From contig JAVBSL010000001.1 in assembly GCA_031556725.1 (NCBI GenBank), positions 62,001-126,000 on the forward strand: a stretch of DNA of 64,000 nucleotides, given 5' to 3'. Positions 8,348-15,710 of the stretch are shown here, piece by piece. The position numbers and the translations under genes were made by a program. Below the pieces are notes generated by a model. That model was not told the DNA's origin, did no database searches, and saw only the letters and a program-made list of their open reading frames with translations. Source of the stretch: UBA935 sp031556725 (GTDB lineage: Bacteria > Bacillota > Clostridia > Lachnospirales > Lachnospiraceae). Each line of letters starts with the position of its first letter. Within the stretch, counting starts at the first letter, position 1.

Positions 8348-8755
8348 ATGAACATATTATTCTTTCTTACCCCCAAGAAAGAGGCAGCGTTTCTTTATGA
8401 TACGGACTCCCTTCGTCAGGCGTTGGAAAAAATGGAAAACCATCGGTATGCTGCCATTCCGATTATTCATAAGAAAAGTGGAAAATACATAGGAACATTG
8501 ACCGAAGGTGATTTACTTTGGGATATGAAAAAGCGTGATTTTCCTTCTTTAAAAGATGCCGGGGATATTTCGGTATTAGAAGTGGAACGGCGGCGGGATA
8601 ATCAGCCGGTCAGCGCAGATGCCAAGATGGAGGATTTGATTAATCTGACCATGAGTCAGAACTTTGTGCCGGTCATTGACGGCAGTAAATGTTTTATTGG
8701 TTTGGTGACCAGAAAGGACATTATTCAATATCTGGTGGAAAGTAAAAAAAAGTAG
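8348..8755 (+). CDS. CBS domain pair protein
   Basis: The 135-residue protein consists of two CBS motifs and little else: LRQALEKMENHRYAAIPIIHKKSGKYIG (residues ~17-45) and MEDLINLTMSQNFVPVIDGSKCFIGLVTRKDI (~93-125). Stand-alone CBS pairs bind adenosine nucleotides or polyphosphorylated ligands and act as sensors, usually by pairing with other proteins. It follows the DJ-1-like gene by 4 nt. No partner enzyme is evident next to it, so the regulated process is unknown. Confidence 0.85.
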   Translation: MNILFFLTPKKEAAFLYDTDSLRQALEKMENHRYAAIPIIHKKSGKYIGTLTEGDLLWDMKKRDFPSLKDAGDISVLEVERRRDNQPVSADAKMEDLINLTMSQNFVPVIDGSKCFIGLVTRKDIIQYLVESKKK

Positions 8756-8767
8756 AAAAAATTACCA

Positions 8768-8797
8768 TAAATAATTTTCACATCAACGTTTATACTA
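8768..8797 (+). promoter_or_regulatory. Candidate sigma-G-type sporulation promoter of the SASP gene
   Basis: TAAATA at 8768-8773 and TATACTA at 8791-8797 are separated by 17 bp. They differ by one base each from the Bacillus sigma-G consensus (TGAATA and CATACTA). The downstream gene encodes a spore protein of the class that sigma-G controls. The start would fall near 8804, giving a long leader that contains the repeats at 8802-8904. Confidence 0.4.
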
Positions 8798-8801
8798 TGA
8801 A

Positions 8802-8904
8802 CAAGATAAGTGATGAAAAAAGCGCTTAGATTGAGTTGATAACTGGTCTACATAGACAGGCATCTCTTCAAGATAAGTGAATTGGACGGATCTTATCTTG
8901 AAGA
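8802..8904 (+). repeat. Direct and inverted CAAGATAAG repeats in the SASP leader
   Basis: CAAGATAAGTGA occurs as a 12-bp direct repeat at 8802-8813 and 8869-8880. TCTTCAAGATAAG (8865-8877) and CTTATCTTGAAGA (8892-8904) form a perfect 13-bp inverted repeat with a 14-nt loop. No T-run follows, so this is not an ordinary terminator. It sits between the CBS gene and the SASP ribosome binding site at 8942-8948. Confidence 0.6.
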
Positions 8905-8950
8905 ATAGATGATTGTATTTTGGACAATCAAAAATAATAACGGAGGTGAA

Positions 8951-9154
8951 ATGAAAATGGCAAGTAGATCTAATAGAGTAGAAGTTCCTGAAGCAAAGGA
9001 CGCTATGAACCGTTTTAAAACAGAGGTTGCTTCTGAACTTGGTGTAAACCTGAAGGCTGGTTACAATGGTGACTTAACTTCTAAAGAAGCTGGTTCTATC
9101 GGCGGCGAGATGGTTCGTAGAATGATCAAGAAGCAAGAAGAATCTATGAAATAA
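8951..9154 (+). CDS. Alpha/beta-type small acid-soluble spore protein (SASP)
   Basis: The 67-residue protein carries both SASP signatures: KTEVASELGVNLKAGYNGDL (containing the germination protease cleavage-type site around ELGV) and LTSKEAGSIGGEMVRRMIK, the DNA-binding region. These proteins coat spore DNA, convert it towards A-form and protect it from UV and heat. The ribosome binding site GGAGGTGA (8942-8949) is only 1-2 nt from ATG 8951 and ~8 nt from ATG 8957, so translation may start at either (MKMASR or MASR). A strong terminator follows. This is the clearest sign that the organism forms endospores. Confidence 0.96.
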   Translation: MKMASRSNRVEVPEAKDAMNRFKTEVASELGVNLKAGYNGDLTSKEAGSIGGEMVRRMIKKQEESMK

Positions 9155-9169
9155 CATGATTTAAGAAGG

Positions 9170-9202
9170 TGGGGTGCTGCAGAATGCAGCACCCCATTTT
9201 TG
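9170..9202 (+). terminator. Intrinsic terminator of the SASP gene
   Basis: TGGGGTGCTGC (9170-9180) and GCAGCACCCCA (9186-9196) form a perfect 11-bp stem with a 5-nt loop, followed by TTTTTG. Confidence 0.92.
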
Positions 9203-9279
9203 TCAATATCATTTTCTTTTTTTACATATATTTTTTTATTATAATAGATATGGTAAAATGATTATCGGGAGGAATTTCT

Positions 9280-9723
9280 ATGTGGGAAGATATGATCAGG
9301 TTTCTGCTGACACCATATGCAGGTCTGGCAGAGCTTTTTTTCAACCATCGGTTTGAATATGTGAACGGATTAGGCTATATAGAACAAACGGGAAGCTATA
9401 TGATCGGAGCTGATTGTTTGGGGCTGCGCTTTATGGCAGCATTTTTTATGCTGTGTACAATTCCTTTTTTAAGGTATTTTACCGGCTGGCAGAAGCTGAA
9501 GTGGGGGCTGTTTTCGCTGGCAGGTTCGCTGGTTGTGGGATTTTTTGTAAATGTCTTGCGGATATTGGGCTCCATTCCCTTTACGGGCAGTGAGAAGTTT
9601 AATATGATACATGCATCAATCGGCATTACACTATACTTTTTAACATTTATTCTGGGATATTATCTGCTGAAAAGATATTGTCAGGGAAAGGAAAAATCAA
9701 ATGAAAATGAAGAAAATATTTAG
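9280..9723 (+). CDS. xrtK: Exosortase, XrtK-like
   Basis: The 147-residue protein has about four TM segments and the exosortase/archaeosortase catalytic triad in order: C46 (GADCLGLRFM), R94 (FFVNVLRILGSIP) and H111 (NMIHASIGITLYF). Exosortases are membrane transpeptidase-like enzymes that recognise a C-terminal motif, a TM helix and a basic tail, cleave at the membrane and probably pass the protein to a surface anchor. It is short, as expected of the rare XrtK class. The next gene overlaps its end by 23 nt and encodes a large protein ending in SEP plus a TM helix plus basic residues, the presumed only substrate. GGGAGGAA precedes the ATG. Exosortases are mostly known from Gram-negative bacteria, so the context is unusual. 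Confidence 0.82.
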   Translation: MWEDMIRFLLTPYAGLAELFFNHRFEYVNGLGYIEQTGSYMIGADCLGLRFMAAFFMLCTIPFLRYFTGWQKLKWGLFSLAGSLVVGFFVNVLRILGSIPFTGSEKFNMIHASIGITLYFLTFILGYYLLKRYCQGKEKSNENEENI

Positions 9724-12406
9724 CCCGCTGGCGTCTATGCTGGTTTTTGCCGGAACATATATGATTACAGCGCTCTACCTGTTTTATGAATCGTGGAACT
9801 TAAAACCAGAGTTTGGACTTATGGGTATTTCTGTGGTATTAGTGATGGGGGCAATAGCCCATTTACTGGTCTATCTTTTTTATTTACGGAAGAAGTATAC
9901 AGAGTACTCCCGAAAACAGTACATATGGGGCGCCGCCGCATCGATAGTGGCAGCATTCCTAACTGTGATGATGTTTTATCGGGTGATTAGTAATTCTGAA
10001 ATATTGCTATTTTATGGGGTACTGGTCTCGATTCCGTTTTTTTATCATATTTGTGGTATTGCATGGAAAACAGAGGTTACGGGCAATAAAAACATTCTGG
10101 CTTACGTTCTGGGGACTCTGGCGACGCCTTTTTGTACCTTATTTTTGATGAATATTTTTGGCAGTAGTAATTTTGACAGTTTTCTTTTGATTATTTTCCT
10201 TTCTGGTGTTTATACAATTCTTTTTATGCTGGTTCATATTGTAGCAGCATTAGCGAGACCTAATGAAACGGGCGAAAAAAGAATCAATATGGCCAGGTAT
10301 CATTATCCTATTACTTTTATCGTGGGGCTTTTTTTGCCGGTAACCGGATTAGTGATCAATATGCTGGCAGGCGGCAGCACAGGTATGTTTGGGGATTTTT
10401 CCTCGCCAGTCTTTTATGTGCTGGCAGTATTAAACGGACTCTTGCTGATGATACCGGCACCCCGGCAGCCGAAAGTGCGTCTGGCCTTGCTGGGCATAAG
10501 GACCGCCGGCTATTCTTATGTGCTTTATTTCTTTATCATATTTATACCATGGATGCCCATCGGTTTGATTGGGTTACTTATCATATTAGGTATCTATATT
10601 CTTGCTCCCATGCTGCTTGCTTTGTGGCAGGGCAGGATTCTTTGGAAGGAAATGGTTTTCCTGTTGGGCAAATTTCAGAAGTGGATTCCGGTGCTGATGC
10701 TGGCAGTAGGGCTGTTAGTACTGCCTGCTGCGGTTATCTGCTTCACTTATAATGACAGGAACAATCTGGATAATGCGGTACAGTATCTGACCGCGGCACC
10801 AGAAGATGAATACCGGGAAATAAATATTCCGGCTTTGCGGCGTTCCATAAGAGCGATGCAGGGAGAAGCAGACGGAGAAAGAAGTATGACCGATTTAATC
10901 GGAGGATATTCGGAAGGGAATATACCGATTCTTTCCAATCTGTATCGGGAACATATTTTACATAATCAGTCCATCACTTCGGAAAATCTTTCTTTGCTGG
11001 AAAGCATTTTCTTTGATGCCAATATATATCGCGAAAACAGTGAAACCACGGAAAGCAGTAAAGAGGTAGTGATAAAGGATATTGCTGCGAATACCGTATA
11101 TGACAGCGGTATTCAGGCCTATCGGACCACAGTGGATTTGTGGTTGGAGAATAACAGCGAAAGCTTTGCCCGTAAAGAGTATCAGACGGCATTTCAGTTA
11201 CCTGAGGGTGCCTATATCAGCGATTATTACCTATATGTCGGTGAACAGAAAAAGCAGGGACTGCTCACTGACCGCCGAGCCGCAATGTTTATCTATAATA
11301 AAATCGTAAGAACGATGCGTGACCCCGGGCTGCTGCATTATCTTACTGATGGTGGCATTGAATTGCGGGTATTTCCTTTTTCGCAGGGAGAGGTGCGGCA
11401 GACCGGACTGGAAATCCTTCATAAACAGAAAATTGCTTTTGAAATTGACGGAAATAAAATAGAAACGGAAGGTCCTGACAGTTTTGCGGCAGTGGAGGTT
11501 GCCGGAGCGGTTTTGCTTAGTGCCAGTCAGGCGGCAGAATTGCCGGTACTTAATCGGGAGCCGGTATATCATTTTGTGGTAGATTGTTCGGAAAACAGCA
11601 GCATTGATTTCTTGTTGGAAGAAACAGCCGATTATGCGGCACAGAAGGGAATTGCGAAAGGAAAAGTTCATTTGACTGCCTATGGTGTTTCGGAGATAGA
11701 ATTAGAAGACTTGAAAACCATCAATAGTAAAAGGATAAAGCAAAAAGGCGGATTTAACTTAAATCTTGCGGTAAAACAGATCCTCCGGAAGACCGCTGAA
11801 AACCAGTACCCGATTATTATTGCCGTAAGTGAAAACCTGCCCTGCGCAGTTTTTCCGGTAAATACTCAGGCGGAGCTATATCCGGAATCCGCCGGTTATT
11901 ATGCATTGAACTATAATTATACATTGACGCCATACCTGTTTAAAACCAATCAAAAGCTGGATGCAGTAAAGGATCCGATTATCACCAGAACCGTATCTTA
12001 TCAGGGAATAGCGGTTCCCGATGATGGTGCAAATCACATCCTGCTGCAGGCGGAAGCTAAGTCCCGCCTGGGCAAAGATGCCTATAAAAATGCCGTCCAG
12101 GTACAGGCAGACTACCGCCGTAACCTGTATAAAGGGCAGGCAAATAATGTTTCGGATATTCGAAACAGCTTCCGAGCCGGTATTTTGATTCCCTCGACGG
12201 CATTCATCGTAGTAGAAACAGATGCTCAGGAACAGGAGTTGCTGACCAAACAGGAAAAACTCTTAAATGGTACGGAGTCTGCCATCGAAACAGTTCCGGA
12301 ACAAAGCCTTTCCGAACCGCCGTTCATCCTTATATTGCTGTTACTGACATTAATTTTCGTTTTTCAAATATTTTCTAAGCGGCAGCCAGATCAGATAAGC
12401 CAGTAA
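9701..12406 (+). CDS. MSEP-CTERM-type exosortase substrate with polytopic N-terminus and VIT-like domain
   Basis: The 901-residue protein has at least ten TM segments within residues ~10-360. A soluble half follows, with a VIT-like region around 450-610 (RRAAMFIYNKIVRTMRDPGLL, ELRVFPFSQGEVRQTGLEI) and a vWA-like strand (VYHFVVDCSENSS, resembling but not exactly matching a DxSxS metal site). The C-terminus is the sorting signal: S871-E872-P873, a hydrophobic helix (~875-891) and a short SKRQ tail. This matches my recollection of the MSEP-CTERM family, reported to pair always with XrtK. Start ATG 9701 overlaps the exosortase gene by 23 nt, implying translational coupling. Its last 57 bp overlap the convergent ECF gene. 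The cellular function is unknown. Confidence 0.75.
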   Translation: MKMKKIFSPLASMLVFAGTYMITALYLFYESWNLKPEFGLMGISVVLVMGAIAHLLVYLFYLRKKYTEYSRKQYIWGAAASIVAAFLTVMMFYRVISNSEILLFYGVLVSIPFFYHICGIAWKTEVTGNKNILAYVLGTLATPFCTLFLMNIFGSSNFDSFLLIIFLSGVYTILFMLVHIVAALARPNETGEKRINMARYHYPITFIVGLFLPVTGLVINMLAGGSTGMFGDFSSPVFYVLAVLNGLLLMIPAPRQPKVRLALLGIRTAGYSYVLYFFIIFIPWMPIGLIGLLIILGIYILAPMLLALWQGRILWKEMVFLLGKFQKWIPVLMLAVGLLVLPAAVICFTYNDRNNLDNAVQYLTAAPEDEYREINIPALRRSIRAMQGEADGERSMTDLIGGYSEGNIPILSNLYREHILHNQSITSENLSLLESIFFDANIYRENSETTESSKEVVIKDIAANTVYDSGIQAYRTTVDLWLENNSESFARKEYQTAFQLPEGAYISDYYLYVGEQKKQGLLTDRRAAMFIYNKIVRTMRDPGLLHYLTDGGIELRVFPFSQGEVRQTGLEILHKQKIAFEIDGNKIETEGPDSFAAVEVAGAVLLSASQAAELPVLNREPVYHFVVDCSENSSIDFLLEETADYAAQKGIAKGKVHLTAYGVSEIELEDLKTINSKRIKQKGGFNLNLAVKQILRKTAENQYPIIIAVSENLPCAVFPVNTQAELYPESAGYYALNYNYTLTPYLFKTNQKLDAVKDPIITRTVSYQGIAVPDDGANHILLQAEAKSRLGKDAYKNAVQVQADYRRNLYKGQANNVSDIRNSFRAGILIPSTAFIVVETDAQEQELLTKQEKLLNGTESAIETVPEQSLSEPPFILILLLLTLIFVFQIFSKRQPDQISQ

Positions 12407-12916
12407 ACTGCCTGACAGACCGGTGACTAATTGAGTCAATGAAAAAGTCACTTTAGCTGTAGTCAACACCTTGGGTAAAGCTTCCGGTTTCGGCAGATGA
12501 CTGGCAATATCGTTGCCGAAGAGCGGTAACAGAACCCACACCACGACGATACCCAGAAAAGCAGCTTTTAAAATCGAAGCGGCGCATAATCCAAGGGGCA
12601 GGCGGCTTTTAAATGTCAATTTGTTCTGGCAATACCATACCACGAAGGCCAGCACGGCATTACCCAGCATAACAGCAGGAAACATCAGCGGTATGGCGGC
12701 CATAATGGGTGAACCGGTAAAAAAGAAGGCGGTAATGGGAGCTACTACACTGATCAGCAGTCCGCTGTATAAGCCTACAGCCAGAACTGCCAGGATAATC
12801 GTTGCATTTACAATGGGGCCGGTAACATATACCGACAGGTTTTTAAAATATTGACTGATAATACAGATGGTAAGTAAGAGTGCGGTCTGTACAAGCTGTT
12901 TGGTAGTGATCTTCAT
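12350..12916 (-). CDS. ECF transporter S component-like membrane protein
   Basis: The 188-residue protein has about six hydrophobic segments and the style of ECF (energy-coupling factor) substrate-binding subunits: an N-terminal KQLVQTALLLTICIISQYFK helix, VYVTGPIVNATIILAVLAVG, and MFPAVMLGNAVLAFVVWY. S components bind a vitamin or precursor and share ATPase and EcfT subunits encoded elsewhere. The substrate is not assignable. The gene lies 32 nt downstream of the TM1266-type gene and is probably co-transcribed behind the terminator-bearing leader, which suggests control by an intracellular ligand. Its 3' end overlaps the MSEP-CTERM gene. Confidence 0.72.
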   Translation of the reverse strand: MKITTKQLVQTALLLTICIISQYFKNLSVYVTGPIVNATIILAVLAVGLYSGLLISVVAPITAFFFTGSPIMAAIPLMFPAVMLGNAVLAFVVWYCQNKLTFKSRLPLGLCAASILKAAFLGIVVVWVLLPLFGNDIASHLPKPEALPKVLTTAKVTFSLTQLVTGLSGSLLAYLIWLPLRKYLKNEN

Positions 12917-12948
12917 AGAGGCTCCTTCTGCCTTTTATAGAAAGGCGG

Positions 12949-13200
12949 TTAAATTTTTGATTGCATCGCCTTGGCACTGATGCCGTTGATGCGGCCTAAT
13001 TTACCGGAGAGAGCACTGATTTGATCGGGGGCAGCACTGATAATAACGGATATGATATTAACCGATTTTTCCCGGTAGGGAATACCGATGCGTCCGATAA
13101 TACAGTCAGAATATTCATGCAGCAGATCATTGACTTTGGCAGCAGCTTCAAATTCTGTAATAAAAATACCGATAATGGCAACTTTTTCTTCGTTTTGCAT
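12949..13200 (-). CDS. TM1266 family protein (iron-only hydrogenase-associated putative regulator)
   Basis: The 83-residue protein has an ACT-like beta-alpha-beta pattern: EKVAIIGIFITEFEAAAKVNDLLHEY, then the signature IIGRIGIPYREKSVNIISVII and SALSGKLGRINGISAKAM. This matches the TM1266 family, often found with [FeFe]-hydrogenase maturation genes and proposed as a regulator. ATG 13200 is chosen because AAGGA lies 8 nt upstream (13211-13207 on this strand) and family members start KxxVAIIGI; an upstream in-frame start at 13236 lacks a ribosome binding site. No hydrogenase or maturation gene is in the window. The ECF gene follows. Confidence 0.85.
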   Translation of the reverse strand: MQNEEKVAIIGIFITEFEAAAKVNDLLHEYSDCIIGRIGIPYREKSVNIISVIISAAPDQISALSGKLGRINGISAKAMQSKI

Positions 13201-13376
13201 TTTATAATTCCTTTCATGTATAAGTTGGTTCAACAAACACCGCTCAAGGCTTCCAAATAAAAAAACCTTACCGGGTCATTGCGGCAAGGCGAGGGTCTTA
13301 ACGGCAGGATAACCTTAGTTTCAGAAAAAGTATAATTGGCTGCTGTAAAAACAGAAATCTCTCCTTTTACAGGTAT
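13201..13376 (-). ncRNA. Structured 5' leader of the TM1266-ECF operon (candidate riboswitch or attenuator)
   Basis: The ~176-nt leader between the predicted start (~13376) and the TM1266 ATG holds a perfect 8-bp hairpin (CTGTAAAA at 13372-13365 pairing with TTTTACAG at 13350-13343, minus strand) near its 5' end, a middle region with AACTAAGGTTATCC, and the terminator at 13289-13257. AAGGTTATC upstream could compete with the terminator. I compared by memory with TPP, cobalamin, THF, FMN, NiCo, Moco, glycine and preQ1 consensus elements and found no convincing match, so the ligand class is unassigned. Confidence 0.5.
13257..13289 (-). terminator. Intrinsic terminator within the TM1266 leader
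   Basis: On the minus strand CCTTGCCG (13289-13282), an 8-nt loop and CGGTAAGG (13273-13266) form a stem with one G-T pair, followed by a run of seven T (13265-13259). It lies between the promoter at 13383-13411 and the start codon at 13200, so it would stop transcription before the gene unless disrupted. Confidence 0.75.
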
Positions 13377-13382
13377 GTATTA

Positions 13383-13411
13383 ACTATACTCTGAAAAGGC
13401 GATATTTTCAA
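13383..13411 (-). promoter_or_regulatory. Sigma-A promoter of the TM1266-ECF operon
   Basis: On the minus strand TTGAAA (13411-13406) and TATAGT (13388-13383) are separated by 17 bp. The predicted start near 13376 gives a leader of ~176 nt. The element lies just upstream of, and divergent from, the lysozyme gene. Confidence 0.75.
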
Positions 13412-13425
13412 GTAGGAGAAAATAG

Positions 13426-14160
13426 ATGATAATGAAGAAGCGCAAAAAGAGCATAATAATTGTTGTTTCCGGTTTTCTGATTTGTATTGCTGTTTTTATC
13501 GTTGTGTTTCGGCCAACATACCCCTTTGTTTATAAATACCCGGTGCGGGGAGTAGATGTGTCGCATTACCAGGGGGATATTGACTGGTCGGTCTTAGCGG
13601 CGGAGAATATTCAGTTTTCTTTTATTAAGGCAACTGAAGGAAGCAGCAGTGTAGATGAAAGATTTGCAGAAAATTGGGCTGGAGCTGGAGATGCCGGTTT
13701 GAAAATCGGAGCGTACCATTTTTTTAGTTTTGATTCTCAGGGTTTAACACAGGCTGAGAACTTTATCAGCCATGTTAAGAAGGAAGAAGGGATGCTGCCG
13801 CCGGTAGTAGATGTGGAGTTCTACGGTGACAAAGAGAATAATCCGCCGGCAGCATCGGACATCCAGCCGGAGCTGCAGTCTTTTCTGGATAAACTGGAAG
13901 AATACTATGGCGTCCGGCCAATCATCTATACAACTATGAAAGCCTATAATTGCTATATAAAGGACAATTTTGATACCTACCCCCTATGGATCAGAAATAT
14001 TATCAGGGAACCCGGAAACGAACTGAATCATCAATGGATATTCTGGCAATACACCGGTAGCGGTAAACTAAACGGCTACCGGGGCGAAGAACCCTGCATT
14101 GACCTCAACGTCTTCCATGGAAATGAAGAGGATTTTGGGCGGTGGAGTTCCGGTTTATAA
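13426..14160 (+). CDS. Glycoside hydrolase family 25 lysozyme, membrane-anchored
   Basis: The 244-residue protein has a basic N-terminus (MIMKKRKKS) and a single hydrophobic segment (~9-27) without a clear cleavage or lipobox, so it is probably tethered outside the membrane. The GH25 barrel follows: RGVDVSHYQGDIDW (N-terminal catalytic Asp), FSFIKATEGSS, IGAYHFFSFDS, and the acid motif VVDVEFYG. The C-terminal WIFWQYTGSGKLNGYRGEEPCIDLN is the standard closing strand. It would hydrolyse the beta-1,4 link between N-acetylmuramic acid and N-acetylglucosamine, for wall remodelling or spore-related lysis. It is monocistronic and divergent from the TM1266 leader. Confidence 0.93.
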   Translation: MIMKKRKKSIIIVVSGFLICIAVFIVVFRPTYPFVYKYPVRGVDVSHYQGDIDWSVLAAENIQFSFIKATEGSSSVDERFAENWAGAGDAGLKIGAYHFFSFDSQGLTQAENFISHVKKEEGMLPPVVDVEFYGDKENNPPAASDIQPELQSFLDKLEEYYGVRPIIYTTMKAYNCYIKDNFDTYPLWIRNIIREPGNELNHQWIFWQYTGSGKLNGYRGEEPCIDLNVFHGNEEDFGRWSSGL

Positions 14161-14211
14161 TAATTTAAGGTTTTAAACCCCGAAAAAATACTGGTATTTT
14201 CCTTATCAATA

Positions 14212-14220
14212 TGCTATAAT
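14212..14220 (+). promoter_or_regulatory. Extended -10 promoter of tig
   Basis: TGCTATAAT at 14212-14220 is a consensus extended -10 (TGnTATAAT). No good -35 is visible at the right distance. It lies ~90 nt upstream of the trigger factor start and is the only clear promoter in the 142-bp gap after the lysozyme gene. Confidence 0.55.
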
Positions 14221-14302
14221 CGTAAAATGACTGTGATTATGCTTACTTATAATTATAGAATGAAAAAAATGCGCAGGATACAATGCAAGGAGGATATATA
14301 AA

Positions 14303-15592
14303 ATGAGTTTACAGGTAGAAAAATTAGAAAAGAACATGGCGAAGCTGACCATTGAAGTTTCAGCAGAGGAATTGGATAAAGCAATTGAAAAAGCTTATCA
14401 GAAAAATAAAAATAAGATGAGCGTGCCCGGATTCCGTAAGGGTAAGGTACCCCGTCAGATGATAGAGAAAATGTACGGGAAGGAAGTCTTTTATGAAGAC
14501 GCAGCCAATGAGCTGATTCCCGATGCGTATGATAAAGCGATGGACGAGTGTACGGAAGATATCGTTTCTTCTCCGAAGGTTGAAGTAACCCAGATCGAAG
14601 CCGGCAAGCCTTTTATCTTTACCGCTGAAGTAGCCCTGAAGCCGGAAGTGAAGCTTGGTAAATACAAAGGTGTAAAAGTAGATAAGGCTGATATTAAAGT
14701 AACAGAAGAAGAAATCGAAGCTGCTATTAATAAGGAAAGAGAAACCAACGCAAGAAATATTGCTGTTGAAGACCGTCCGGTTAAAGATGGTGACATGACT
14801 GTCATTGACTTTGAAGGTTTTGTTGATGAAGTGGCTTTCGAAGGTGGAAAAGGTGAAGACTATCCGTTGACCATCGGTTCCGGTGCTTTTATTCCGGGAT
14901 TTGAAGAGCAGCTGATCGGCGCGGAAATCGGTAAGGAAATGGACGTAAACGTAACCTTCCCCGAAGACTATCAAGCGGAAGAATTGGCTGGAAAAGCAGC
15001 CGTATTCAAATGTACCGTTAAAGAAATCAAAGAGAAAGAGCTTCCGGAACTGGATGATGAATTTGCCAGTGAAGTTTCCGAATTTGAAACATTGGCTGAA
15101 TATAAAGCAGACGTAGCGGATAAACTTACCAAGGACAAAGAAAAGGCAGGCAAGGAAGCCAAAGAAGATGCTGTAATCGAAGCGATTATTGCTGATTCCG
15201 ATATGGAAATTCCCGAAGCCATGCTGGAAACACAGCAGCGCCAGATGGTGGATGAGTTTGCCCAGCGGATTCAGATGCAGGGCCTTAATATGGAACAGTA
15301 CTTCCAGTTTACCGGTACCAACTATGCCCAGATGATCGAGCAGGTGAAACCGCAGGCTGAAAAACGGATCCAGTCCAGACTGGTACTGGAGGCAGTTGTG
15401 GCAGCAGAAAAGATTGAAGCCAGTGAAGAAGATTACGAAGCAGAAGTTGTTAAGATGGCGGAAGCTTATAAGATGGAAGCAGATAAAGTAAAAGAAATGA
15501 TGGGTGAGCAGGGCAAAAAGCAGGTAATGCAGGACCTTGCTATTCAGAAAGCGGTAGAGTTCGTGGTGGAAAACGCCAAAGAAAAAGCATGA
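14303..15592 (+). CDS. tig: Trigger factor, ribosome-associated chaperone and prolyl isomerase
   Basis: The 429-residue length is normal. The N-terminal ribosome-binding domain contains the signature VPGFRKGKVPRQMI (~residues 40-53) that docks on L23. The FKBP-type PPIase domain (~150-245) has MTVIDFEGFVDEVAFEGG and PLTIGSGAFIPGFEEQLIGAEIG. The acidic alpha-helical C-terminal arms complete the chaperone cradle. It catches nascent chains at the ribosome exit. Its position directly before clpP, clpX and lon is the conserved protein-quality-control block of Clostridia. AAGGAGG precedes the ATG. Confidence 0.98.
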   Translation: MSLQVEKLEKNMAKLTIEVSAEELDKAIEKAYQKNKNKMSVPGFRKGKVPRQMIEKMYGKEVFYEDAANELIPDAYDKAMDECTEDIVSSPKVEVTQIEAGKPFIFTAEVALKPEVKLGKYKGVKVDKADIKVTEEEIEAAINKERETNARNIAVEDRPVKDGDMTVIDFEGFVDEVAFEGGKGEDYPLTIGSGAFIPGFEEQLIGAEIGKEMDVNVTFPEDYQAEELAGKAAVFKCTVKEIKEKELPELDDEFASEVSEFETLAEYKADVADKLTKDKEKAGKEAKEDAVIEAIIADSDMEIPEAMLETQQRQMVDEFAQRIQMQGLNMEQYFQFTGTNYAQMIEQVKPQAEKRIQSRLVLEAVVAAEKIEASEEDYEAEVVKMAEAYKMEADKVKEMMGEQGKKQVMQDLAIQKAVEFVVENAKEKA

Positions 15593-15596
15593 AAAA

Positions 15597-15678
15597 GACG
15601 AGAAGTAACAGTAAGGTTCGAAAGTACCGATCCTAACAGTTACTAAATCTCGTCTCAAAGAATGGCAGAGCCATTCTT
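15597..15678 (+). other. Two hairpins in the tig-clpP gap
   Basis: A long imperfect stem runs from GACGAGAAGTAAC (15597 on) to the complementary stretch ending TCTCGTC (15654), and a second perfect stem AAGAATGGC-AGA-GCCATTCTT spans 15658-15678. Neither is followed by a T-run, so they look like RNA processing or stability elements, not terminators. They fill most of the 118-bp gap. Confidence 0.6.
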
Positions 15679-15710
15679 CGCACACAGATAATAAAAAGGA
15701 GGAATTGTAA

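Noticed and set aside
13201..13376. TPP, cobalamin, THF, FMN, NiCo, glycine or preQ1 riboswitch in the TM1266 leader
   Set aside because: None of the consensus core strings that I know could be aligned; only the terminator architecture is supported, so no class is named.
14360..15685. 441-codon open frame on the minus strand opposite tig
   Set aside because: It is a mirror of the trigger factor gene: Phe/Ile-rich composition typical of antisense to Lys/Glu-rich genes, no ribosome binding site and no recognisable domain.
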